A model generated the notes under the pieces. The model was given only the letters and a program-made list of their open reading frames with translations, ran no database searches and had not been told where the DNA came from. Of a stretch of DNA of 11,883 nucleotides, positions 1 to 6,342 are shown one piece after another (the stretch's first letter is position 1; each line of letters begins with the position of its first letter). A program made the position numbers and the translations under genes. The stretch comes from Scleromatobacter sp045810285 (GTDB lineage Bacteria; Pseudomonadota; Gammaproteobacteria; Burkholderiales; Burkholderiaceae_C): the NCBI GenBank assembly GCA_045810285.1, contig JBJMWE010000293.1:1-11883 (forward strand), in the 5' to 3' direction.

Positions 1-25
1 ATCCTGCGACTGCGCGCAGGATGAC
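1..25 (+). repeat. 29-bp palindromic repeat, copy A (cut by window edge)
   Basis: Arms ATCCTGCG (1-8) and CGCAGGAT (15-22) flank the loop ACTGCG and are followed by GAC. The GTGG that precedes the forward-oriented copies is cut off by the window edge. It probably is the right half of another paired unit extending to the left. Confidence 0.85.
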
Positions 26-91
26 AGGGTCAAGGGATGAGCCTGTCCGTGAGGCGATGCCCCCGCCCCGCCAGCCACGTTGCCGGCAGCC

Positions 92-142
92 TCCCCGCAG
101 ATCGGCGAAGAACCTTTTTGGCTCTTCGCCGATCCGCGGGGA
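92..142. repeat. Large palindrome H1 (19-bp stem with one mismatch)
   Basis: GATCGGCGAAGA (100-111) is the exact reverse complement of TCTTCGCCGATC (123-134). After one mismatch (99/135) the stem continues for seven more pairs (92-98 with 136-142). The 11-nt loop 112-122 contains five T. As RNA on either strand it would be a very stable hairpin. There is no T-run after the stem, so it is not a classic intrinsic terminator. Related but decayed copies occur near 354 and 617. Confidence 0.85.
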
Positions 143-191
143 AGCCACGGGCTCGGCGCCTGGCACGCCATGCGCGAGCCGACGACGCCCT

Positions 192-220
192 GTCATCCTG
201 CGCGAAGTCGCAGGATCCAC
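192..220 (-). repeat. 29-bp palindromic repeat, copy B
   Basis: GTC, then arms ATCCTGCG (195-202) and CGCAGGAT (209-216) around CGAAGT, then CCAC. The orientation is the reverse complement of copies A, C and E. It pairs with copy C to flank a 66-nt filler (221-286). Confidence 0.9.
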
Positions 221-286
221 GCCTGTCACGGCGCTGGCCTTGCCGCGAGGCACAGCGGGCCGAAGGCGCCGCAGGCCCGGGCGGGC

Positions 287-315
287 GTGGATCCTGCGAC
301 TTCGCGCACCATCAC
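287..315 (+). repeat. 29-bp palindromic repeat, copy C (degenerate right arm)
   Basis: GTGG, ATCCTGCG (291-298), loop ACTTCG, then CGCACCATCAC where the other forward copies have CGCAGGATGAC. Three substitutions in the right arm weaken the palindrome, while the left half is intact. It forms an inverted pair with copy B. Confidence 0.85.
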
Positions 316-353
316 CGAGTCTTTTCCGTTGGGGCAGAAAGGCGTCGCCCCTT

Positions 354-403
354 CCCCGCACATCGGCGATGAACCCCTTTTTATCGTTCGCCGAAGCGCA
401 GGG
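354..403. repeat. Large palindrome H2, decayed copy of H1
   Basis: This stretch follows H1 in order: CCCCGCA, ATCGGCGA, GAACC, a TTTTT centre, TTCGCCGA, then CGC and GGG. The stem is partly eroded; TCGGCGA (363-369) still pairs with TCGCCGA (388-394). The shared ATCGGCG core starts at 362, which is 261 nt after the same point in H1. Confidence 0.75.
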
Positions 404-452
404 AGGCGGTGGAAGTCCCTGTCGCCTTGAACAAGGCCATCGCCCGACGGAG

Positions 453-481
453 GTCATCCTGCGCGCACTCGCAGGATCCAC
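453..481 (-). repeat. 29-bp palindromic repeat, copy D
   Basis: GTC, arms ATCCTGCG (456-463) and CGCAGGAT (470-477) around CGCACT, then CCAC. Same orientation as copy B, whose start lies exactly 261 nt earlier. It forms an inverted pair with copy E across a 61-nt filler. Confidence 0.9.
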
Positions 482-542
482 CCGTGCCGGGCCGGAAGGT
501 GGGGTGCGCGGCGCGGAGACGCTGGCCTGCGGGTCGGCGGCG

Positions 543-571
543 GTGGATCCTGCGACTGCGCGCAGGATGAC
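543..571 (+). repeat. 29-bp palindromic repeat, copy E
   Basis: GTGG, arms ATCCTGCG (547-554) and CGCAGGAT (561-568) around ACTGCG, then GAC. Identical to the visible part of copy A. It closes the second inverted pair (453-571). Confidence 0.9.
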
Positions 572-576
572 GCGGT

Positions 577-616
577 ACGGATGCGCCGGGCGTCTTGACG
601 CTCGGGGCACATCCGT
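577..616. repeat. Inverted repeat between copy E and H3
   Basis: ACGGATG (577-583) is complementary to CATCCGT (610-616). After one mismatch three more pairs can form inward. It directly precedes the partial third copy of the larger palindrome. Confidence 0.5.
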
Positions 617-632
617 CGCGGATCGGCGATGT
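617..632. repeat. Partial copy H3 of the larger palindrome (left arm only)
   Basis: CGCGGATCGGCGATG resembles the left arm of H1. Its GATCGGCG core starts at 621, 260 nt after the matching point in H2. I cannot find a convincing right arm, although ACTTCGCCATCG at 671-682 could be a displaced remnant. Confidence 0.45.
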
Positions 633-648
633 GGCCAAGAAATGAGGA

Positions 649-665
649 CAGGCCGGTCGGGCCTG
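649..665 (-). terminator. Possible terminator hairpin after the exported-protein gene
   Basis: CAGGCC (649-654) and GGCCTG (660-665) form a perfect stem around GGTCG. Read on the minus strand, the stem extends by a G.U and a G-C pair and is followed by CTCATTTCTT, a weak T-rich tail. It begins about 60 nt after the minus-strand stop at 724. The tail is poor, so termination is only a suggestion. Confidence 0.35.
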
Positions 666-684
666 CCGCTACTTCGCCATCGTC

Positions 685-708
685 GCGCCGCACGCTTGCG
701 CGCGGCGC
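685..708 (-). other. GC-rich stem-loop just past a stop codon
   Basis: GCGCCGC (685-691) pairs with GCGGCGC (702-708), with extra inner pairs possible. It lies about 16 nt beyond the stop of the minus-strand gene ending at 724. No T-run follows on that strand, so it is better read as a 3'-end stabilising or rho-assisted structure than as a clear intrinsic terminator. Confidence 0.4.
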
Positions 709-723
709 AGTGGGGTCACGCCA

Positions 724-2682
724 TCAATACGGCGTGAAAGGCGAGTTGCTCGTGTTGAACGCCGTCACCGACACCGTCGGCGCCGCGTAGCTGCCGCTGG
801 CGGCCGTCTGGCACTGGATGCTCGCGGTGCCGCCGGGGACGATGTATGACGGCAGGGTGCCCCACACGTGCCATGACTGGCCGCTGCAGGTGCGGTTGAT
901 GCTCGTGATGGTGCCCGTGCCCACGTTCTTGAGCGTGATGGTCGCGATGTCGCCGCTGCCGCCCGGGGCGGTCCGCGTGATGCCCAGGTACTGCAGGGTG
1001 CCGGCACCGGTGCCCATGTAGATCATCGTCGGGGCGATGTCGCCCGAGCCGTTGAACACGCGGCCCTGGTCGTCGCGCACGCCGGTGGGCGTCAGCGCCA
1101 GCGTGGGGGACGTCGACGTGAACTGCGTGTCTGCGGCGCTGGCCTTGCCATTGACCTGCACCGATGCCACGCCCGCAGGAGCCTGGACGCTGACGATGTA
1201 GTTGGTGTCCAGGCCGGCGCATGGGCGCATCGTCGTGTGCACGATGTAGTTGTAGTTGCCGCTGGCGTCCTTGAAGCTCGAGCCCAGGCGCAGGATCGGC
1301 GAGAAGATGCTGCCGTAGCCCGTCGGCGTCATGTCCTTGTAGTACAGCGACTTGTGCCACATCGGCACCGTCTTGCCTTCGGCATTCGCGACGCGGTAGA
1401 GCGCGCCGCTGAGCTTGGCCGTGGCCCAGTCGCCGAACGAGATCATCGACGCGCCTTCCTTGTCGAGCAATGACCAGGAGGCCTCGAGCGACAGGCGTGC
1501 CTGCAGGTCCACGAAGTAGGTCTGCAGCGTCTCGTTGCTGCCGTTGAAGTCGCTGTCGCCGCACGCGTTGCCGTAGTAGCCATACAGCTGCAGCGGCGTC
1601 GAGAACTTCAGCCCGAGGCCGGCGGACGCGAGGGCCGTATTGAAGATCGGGTACAGCTGGCCCTTGACGCTCACCTTCACGTAGGGGTCGACGACCACGT
1701 CGGCCTGCAGGCCGAGATTGGGCGTGGAGTTCGTGACGGTCAGCTTGGACGTGTCCGTCGTGCCGGTGCAGGTGTGGCTCTGGCACGAGTAGTTGAACCC
1801 GACGACGCCGGCCATCTGCGAGCTGTAGTCCACGGTGCCCGACGCACCGACCATGGCCTTGTAGCCCAGTTCCAGCGGCACCTTCACGCTGTACCAGACC
1901 ACGAGGTAGCCGATGGTGAAGTAGCCGTCCTTTTGCCACAGGATGATCGGATCCGTGGAATCCTGCGCCACGGTGGCTTGCATCGAACCGGTGATCGCCA
2001 TGCGGCCGTCGGTCATGTCGACCGTGCCGTTGGCGCTCACGCTTTGCAGGCGGAACGCGTAGGGCAGGCAGGCGCTCCAGTCGGATCGCTTGTATTCGAC
2101 GGTGACCTTCACGGTGGCGTGGATCTTCTCCTTGCCATTGAAGTTCAGCGAGCCGCCAGAGATGTTCTTCGAGAGGTTCAGCGCGTTGCCGTCGAAGGTG
2201 TCGCTGGCGGTCAGCGGCTGCCAGCCGCTGCTGCAGAAGATGCCTTCGCGCGTCGCGCGCTGGATCGTGGCCCGGCCCGGCTGGCCGGCGAGCGAACCGG
2301 AGTCGTACGCGGTCGCGGAATCGGGTGTGATGTAGGCGGCGTACTTGGTCGTGGCCGTGCCATCGGCCAGGGCGTTGGCGAGGTCGCGGTCGACCAGCAC
2401 CGGGCCGTCGCCGAGTCCGTCTCGAAGCAGGTTGTCCTTGACGACCTGGGGCAGCGGCGAGTTGGCCAGGCCGGTGGCGTCATCGATCTGCAGCAGCACC
2501 GACGCGTGGTCCGCCGGCTTGGCGGTGCCCGCGGCCTGGATGGAGACGCGGCCCGCGGGGGGCACGGGCACGGCCACTTCGCGCCACCCCGTTCCCTGCG
2601 CGCCGGTGTAGGTCTGGGCGCTCGCTGCCGCGACGCCCATCAACGCGATCCCTGCAATCGCAATCTTCTTGAATATATTCAC
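724..2682 (-). CDS. Exported protein of unknown function, 652 residues
   Basis: I do not recognise this family. The product begins with a clear signal peptide: KK at residues 5-6, a hydrophobic core at about 7-20 and a likely cut after ASA at 22. The mature protein is rich in Thr, Ser, Gly, Val and Tyr, as in beta-sheet secreted proteins. It has eight cysteines (C150, C205, C300, C305, C374, C488, C599, C624), an even number suited to disulfides in the periplasm or outside the cell. Residues about 571-652 look like a separate small Ig-like beta domain containing C599 and C624. I see no lipobox, membrane anchor or catalytic signature. The start is a GTG at 2682, chosen because it places the signal peptide at the N terminus; the ribosome site upstream is weak. 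It is on the same strand as the mal operon but 226 nt beyond it, so co-transcription is possible but unproven. Confidence 0.85.
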   Translation of the reverse strand: MNIFKKIAIAGIALMGVAAASAQTYTGAQGTGWREVAVPVPPAGRVSIQAAGTAKPADHASVLLQIDDATGLANSPLPQVVKDNLLRDGLGDGPVLVDRDLANALADGTATTKYAAYITPDSATAYDSGSLAGQPGRATIQRATREGIFCSSGWQPLTASDTFDGNALNLSKNISGGSLNFNGKEKIHATVKVTVEYKRSDWSACLPYAFRLQSVSANGTVDMTDGRMAITGSMQATVAQDSTDPIILWQKDGYFTIGYLVVWYSVKVPLELGYKAMVGASGTVDYSSQMAGVVGFNYSCQSHTCTGTTDTSKLTVTNSTPNLGLQADVVVDPYVKVSVKGQLYPIFNTALASAGLGLKFSTPLQLYGYYGNACGDSDFNGSNETLQTYFVDLQARLSLEASWSLLDKEGASMISFGDWATAKLSGALYRVANAEGKTVPMWHKSLYYKDMTPTGYGSIFSPILRLGSSFKDASGNYNYIVHTTMRPCAGLDTNYIVSVQAPAGVASVQVNGKASAADTQFTSTSPTLALTPTGVRDDQGRVFNGSGDIAPTMIYMGTGAGTLQYLGITRTAPGGSGDIATITLKNVGTGTITSINRTCSGQSWHVWGTLPSYIVPGGTASIQCQTAASGSYAAPTVSVTAFNTSNSPFTPY

Positions 2683-2715
2683 TTTTGATTTCTATCCGTC
2701 GTGATATTGGTCGAC

Positions 2716-2740
2716 GTGGTCGCGGCTGCGCCGCGGCCAC
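2716..2740 (-). other. Strong 11-bp hairpin between amylase and exported-protein genes
   Basis: GTGGTCGCGGC (2716-2726) and GCCGCGGCCAC (2730-2740) form an 11-pair stem, with one T/G wobble, around a 3-nt loop. On the minus strand it lies about 169 nt after the amylase stop and 33 nt before the GTG start at 2682. No T-run follows. It could be the operon's 3' barrier, part of the 5' leader of the exported-protein gene, or a processing site. No clear -35/-10 pair for that gene is visible in 2741-2908. Confidence 0.5.
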
Positions 2741-2908
2741 TTTCATGTGCTCGCTGTTCGTCGTTCTGTTGCCTGGAACTCCCTGTCTTGACCATGATTC
2801 TTCAGCCCGGCCTCCGACCTCGCCCTGTATCAAGCGACTCGCCGGAGCGGTGTCCTGCTTGCGCAAGACCGATAGATTTTCGGCGCGCGGACCGTGCCGA
2901 CCGCTACC

Positions 2909-5404
2909 CTAATTCGGGGATGCCGCGGGGATTCGTTGCCGGACGCCACCACGCGATGCATTGGCGCCGGCGCACATCACCACGCCGAAGCGCGGCGGAA
3001 CGACGAGCGACACGGTACGGGTCACCGTATCGATCCTCACGGGCACTTTCGCAAGCGCATTCGTCCAGCCCGTGGCCGGCGCGTCCACCGGCAAGGCGAT
3101 CTCGAGCGTGCGCGGCGCATCCGAATTGTTCGTGGCGGTGATGGCCCAGGCGCCCGCGTCGTGGCGGGCCAGCGCCACCACGTGCTCGTCGACGTACAGC
3201 GGCGCGAGCAGCGTGCCGTGGCGCAGTACGGGCAGGTCGCGGCGCAACCGTGTCAGGCGCCGGAAGTCGGCCAGCATCGCCTCGTCCGGGTGGCCGCCGC
3301 GATCGGCCCACGGGTACGTGCCGCGGTTGTACGGGTCGTCGCTGCCGGTCAGCCCCACCTCGTCGCCGTAGTAGATCGTGGGCGAGCCCGGGTAGGTCAT
3401 CTGGAAGAAGACCGCGAGCCGCAGCTTCTGCTTGGCGAGCGCCACCTCGGCCGGCGTGCTCTTGCCGTCGACGTCGCCCAGCACGTGCAGCGAGCGCGCG
3501 GTGTCGTGCGTGGACAAGAGGTTCATCAGCGCGGCGAAGGTCTGCGGCGGGTAGGCCTCGCGCATCTCCTCGAGGTTGGCCACCATCAGCCGGGCGTCGC
3601 CGCCGTTGGCGTAGTCCAGCACCGCGTTGCGGAAGATGTAGTCCATCGTCGAGTCGAACTCGTCGCCGAGGAAGAACTTGGAGGCGTCCCACCAGGTCTC
3701 GGAGACGGCCAGGGCGTCTGGCTTCGTCTCCTTGACCGCCGTGCGCCAGCCGCGCCAGAAGTCGTCCGGGACCCAGGGCGCGACGTCCATGCGCCAGCCG
3801 GCGGCGCCGGCGCGCAGCCACGTGCGGGTGACTGAATCGGGCGCGCCGTACGCGAAGGCGCGGTACGAGGGGTCGGCCTTGTCTAGCTCGGGCAGCTCGG
3901 ACACGCCCATCCAGCCCTTGTACTGCTTGTCCGGCTCGGCCTGCGACGCGTCGAACGTGTACCAGCTGGCCCACGGCGAGGCCGGGTTGATCCGGCCGCC
4001 TTCGAACGCGCCGTGGCCGCCGCGGGTGCCGAAGCGGTCGAAGTAGAGGGAGTCGGCGCCCGAGTGGTTCAGCGACGCGTCGGGCAGCACGCGGATGCCG
4101 CGCCTGGCGGCCTCGCGGCACAGGCGCGCGAAGTCGGCGTTCGTGCCGAAGTGCGGGTCGATGTGCTTCCAGTCGGCGGTGTCGTACTTGTGGTTGCTGG
4201 CGGCGGTGAACATCGGCGTGATGTACAGCGTGTTCGCGCCGACGCTCCGGATGTAGTCGAGCTTCTGGATGATGCCGGCGATGTCGCCGCCGAAGAAGTC
4301 GTTGCTGTACTCGTCGTCGCTGCCGTCGCCGGTGTGCGGACGCCAGGGCTTGTCGTTCCAGTTCGCGTGGAACTCCACCGCCTTGTCGTGGAACCGGTCG
4401 ACGCCGGGCCTGGGGTCGTTGCGGGCGTCGCCGTTGCGGAAGCGCTCCGGGAAGATGTAGTAGTAGACGGCGTCCCGCGCCCAGCCTGGAACCGCGTAGG
4501 GCGCGTAGACGGTCTGGCGAAAGCGGCGGATGCGGCTGGCCGACCGCGGCACTTCGGCCACGACGCCCGCGCCGCCGGCGCCGCGCTCGCGCGTCCAGTA
4601 GATCGGCGTCGCGTTGTTCTCGAACACGAAGATGCGGCCGCCGATCCGCAGCTCGAACCAGTAGCCGTGGACCGCGGGCGCGTCGAACCTGAAATCGCCG
4701 CGCCAGCGTTCGCGTCCGTCCGCGCCCGCGGGCGTGCGCGCGAGCGGGACGCGCGCGAGCTCGGTGTAGGCGAGCGTCGTCTGGTCGCCCTCGAGCCGGC
4801 GTTTCTCGACGACCAGCGTCGCCTGCTCGACGCCGGGCAGCGCCGCGAGTGCGACTGAGACGTCCGTTCCTGTCGTGACCGCGCCGTAGGGCGACTTGTC
4901 CGCGGCCTTCTGCGAGTCGAAGGCCACGCTCAGCGCGACGGGATCGGTGACCGCCGAGGCCGCCGCGGCCGCGCGCGGCGTGTCGGCGGGCAGGTCGGTG
5001 ATGGCCAGCGTGGACGCGCCGCCGGGCGTTGCAGCCGGCGTGAGCGCCACGCGGGCCATGCCATCGAAGCGGTGCGTCGCCGCTTCGCCCTTGCGCACCG
5101 TGGGCGCGCTCGTGCCGGACGCCAGCGCCGGCGTGCCGGGCGCGACGCCGAGATCGGCGTCGGGGCTCCAGTCCTCGTCGCCGATCTTGACCAGGTGCTC
5201 GCCATGCAGTGCGCCGACCCATTCCCAGTGGTCGCACTGCCAGCGCATCGCCATCTCGTCCTCGGCACGCCAGCCGGTGGGCGTGCCGCGCACGTAGAGG
5301 TCGCGACCAGGCAGCGGGTCGGGGCGGCAGTCCGCGGCCAGCGCCTGGGCGGCGCCGGCGACCAGGGTGAGTGCGAGGGCGGCGCGGCCGGCTCGCGACT
5401 TCAT
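2909..5404 (-). CDS. Periplasmic GH13 alpha-amylase / maltodextrin hydrolase
   Basis: This 831-residue protein is a retaining alpha-glucan hydrolase of family GH13. All four conserved regions are present: region I at D442-H447 (DASLNH), region II GWRMDVA with nucleophile D540, region III SETWWD with acid/base E569, and region IV STHD with D634. A signal peptide (cut near A23) predicts export to the periplasm. Residues about 33-90 look like a small starch-binding-type module with several Trp. Residues about 155-265 look like the Ig-like N-terminal domain found before GH13 barrels, the barrel spans about 310-725, and an all-beta C domain ends the chain. Being last in the mal operon, it probably trims incoming maltodextrins for MalE. 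The start is uncertain: ATG at 5404 gives a clean signal peptide, while ATG at 5449 overlaps the malG stop as ATGA and would add 15 residues. Neopullulanase-like specificity cannot be excluded. Confidence 0.93.
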   Translation of the reverse strand: MKSRAGRAALALTLVAGAAQALAADCRPDPLPGRDLYVRGTPTGWRAEDEMAMRWQCDHWEWVGALHGEHLVKIGDEDWSPDADLGVAPGTPALASGTSAPTVRKGEAATHRFDGMARVALTPAATPGGASTLAITDLPADTPRAAAAASAVTDPVALSVAFDSQKAADKSPYGAVTTGTDVSVALAALPGVEQATLVVEKRRLEGDQTTLAYTELARVPLARTPAGADGRERWRGDFRFDAPAVHGYWFELRIGGRIFVFENNATPIYWTRERGAGGAGVVAEVPRSASRIRRFRQTVYAPYAVPGWARDAVYYYIFPERFRNGDARNDPRPGVDRFHDKAVEFHANWNDKPWRPHTGDGSDDEYSNDFFGGDIAGIIQKLDYIRSVGANTLYITPMFTAASNHKYDTADWKHIDPHFGTNADFARLCREAARRGIRVLPDASLNHSGADSLYFDRFGTRGGHGAFEGGRINPASPWASWYTFDASQAEPDKQYKGWMGVSELPELDKADPSYRAFAYGAPDSVTRTWLRAGAAGWRMDVAPWVPDDFWRGWRTAVKETKPDALAVSETWWDASKFFLGDEFDSTMDYIFRNAVLDYANGGDARLMVANLEEMREAYPPQTFAALMNLLSTHDTARSLHVLGDVDGKSTPAEVALAKQKLRLAVFFQMTYPGSPTIYYGDEVGLTGSDDPYNRGTYPWADRGGHPDEAMLADFRRLTRLRRDLPVLRHGTLLAPLYVDEHVVALARHDAGAWAITATNNSDAPRTLEIALPVDAPATGWTNALAKVPVRIDTVTRTVSLVVPPRFGVVMCAGANASRGGVRQRIPAASPN

Positions 5405-5445
5405 CGGGTCTGTGCCGACGATGAAGGGCGGCACCGCCCTGGCGG

Positions 5446-6336
5446 TCATTCCTTGACCCCGCCGGCGGTGAGCCCCGACACGATCCAGCGCTGCGCCGCG
5501 AGGAACACCACGGTGATCGGCAGGCCCGACAGCACCGCCGCCGCGGCGAAGTCGCCCCACAGGTACTTCTGGTCGGCCAGGTAGTACTTGGAGCCGACGG
5601 CCAGCGTCAGGTTGTTCTCCTCGCGCAGCAGGATGGAGGCGACGGGGTATTCGATGATGGTGCCGACGAAGGCCAGCACGAAGACCACCATGAGGATGGG
5701 CACGGCCATCGGCAGCAGCACGCGGAAGAAGGCCTGGAAGTGGCTCGCGCCGTCGACCTTCGCGCATTCCTCGATCTCGACCGGGATGGTCTCGAAGTAG
5801 CCGCGGATCGTCCAGACGTGCGTCGCCACGCCGCCGAGGTAGGCCACCACCAGGCCGCCATGCGTCTCCAGGCCGAGGGCCGGCACGTAGTTGCCGATGG
5901 TCTCGAAGATCGCGTAGATCGCCACCAGCGCGAGCACCGGCGGGAACATCTGCAGCAGCAGCATGCTGTTGAGGATGGGCATCTTGAACGCGAACTTCAG
6001 GCGCGCGAACGCATAGGCGGCGGTGGTGGAGATGGCCACGATCAGCACCGACGCGAGCGTGGCCACCTTGATCGAGTTCCACAGCCACAGCAGCACCGGG
6101 AAGGGCGGGTGCGCGACGACGCCGTCGGCGGTGGTGACGTCGAAGCCGAGGGCCAGCTTCCAGTGCTCGAGGCTGATCTCGCGCGGGATCAGCGAGCCGT
6201 TGGCGAAGTTGCCGGGCCGCAGCGAGATCGAGATGACGGCCGCGAGCGGGAACAGCGTGACGACGAGCAGGACGATGAGGAACGCGTGGGCGCCGAGGAC
6301 GCGCCAACGCTGGTTCTTGCCGGTGACGATGGCCAT
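5446..6336 (-). CDS. malG: Maltose/maltodextrin ABC transporter permease MalG
   Basis: This 296-residue inner-membrane permease has the same length as E. coli MalG and resembles it throughout, including the ending TAGGVKE (E. coli ends in TAGGVKG). It pairs with MalF to form the translocation channel. Hydrophobic segments lie at about 16-36, 88-108, 122-145, 160-178, 206-228 and 263-283. The cytoplasmic EAA loop that docks on MalK is at 190-209, with G196 and the terminal LLP in place; the motif reads ECA instead of EAA. It starts six bases after the malF stop and its stop overlaps an upstream in-frame ATG for the amylase, so translation is probably coupled. The assignment to the maltose family is secure because its partners are also enteric-like. 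Confidence 0.97.
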   Translation of the reverse strand: MAIVTGKNQRWRVLGAHAFLIVLLVVTLFPLAAVISISLRPGNFANGSLIPREISLEHWKLALGFDVTTADGVVAHPPFPVLLWLWNSIKVATLASVLIVAISTTAAYAFARLKFAFKMPILNSMLLLQMFPPVLALVAIYAIFETIGNYVPALGLETHGGLVVAYLGGVATHVWTIRGYFETIPVEIEECAKVDGASHFQAFFRVLLPMAVPILMVVFVLAFVGTIIEYPVASILLREENNLTLAVGSKYYLADQKYLWGDFAAAAVLSGLPITVVFLAAQRWIVSGLTAGGVKE

Positions 6337-6342
6337 GGTTGC

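Larger units (their letters stand above)
1..723. repeat. Gene-free region packed with palindromic repeats
   Basis: I see no believable gene here. The open frames give Arg/Pro/Ala-rich translations without domain character and run through the repeats on both strands. The region holds five copies of a 29-bp palindromic repeat (ending at 25, then 192-220, 287-315, 453-481, 543-571) and copies of a larger palindrome whose shared ATCGGCG core starts at 101, 362 and 622. The order larger palindrome, reverse repeat, forward repeat occurs twice and begins a third time, with spacing of 260-261 nt, while the filler between motifs looks unrelated. Further small stem-loops lie at 150-180, 577-616, 649-665 and 685-708. 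The region lies downstream of the 3' end of the exported-protein gene. Whether it acts in transcription termination, RNA stability or only as a home for mobile extragenic repeats cannot be told from sequence alone. Confidence 0.8.

Noticed and set aside
1..571. CRISPR array
   Set aside because: The repeats alternate in orientation, are unequally spaced (61 to 166 nt apart), vary in the loop and lack uniform spacers, which does not fit CRISPR.
21..737. Plus-strand open frame of 238 codons in the repeat region
   Set aside because: It runs straight through several palindromic repeats, is Arg/Pro/Ala-rich and has no ribosome site or recognisable domain.
2868..2908. Intrinsic terminator directly after the amylase gene
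   Set aside because: The AAAATC stretch and the short GCGG/CCGC complementarity do not form a proper stem followed by a T-run on the minus strand. The nearby palindrome CTTGCGCAAG (2858-2867) is too short to fold usefully.
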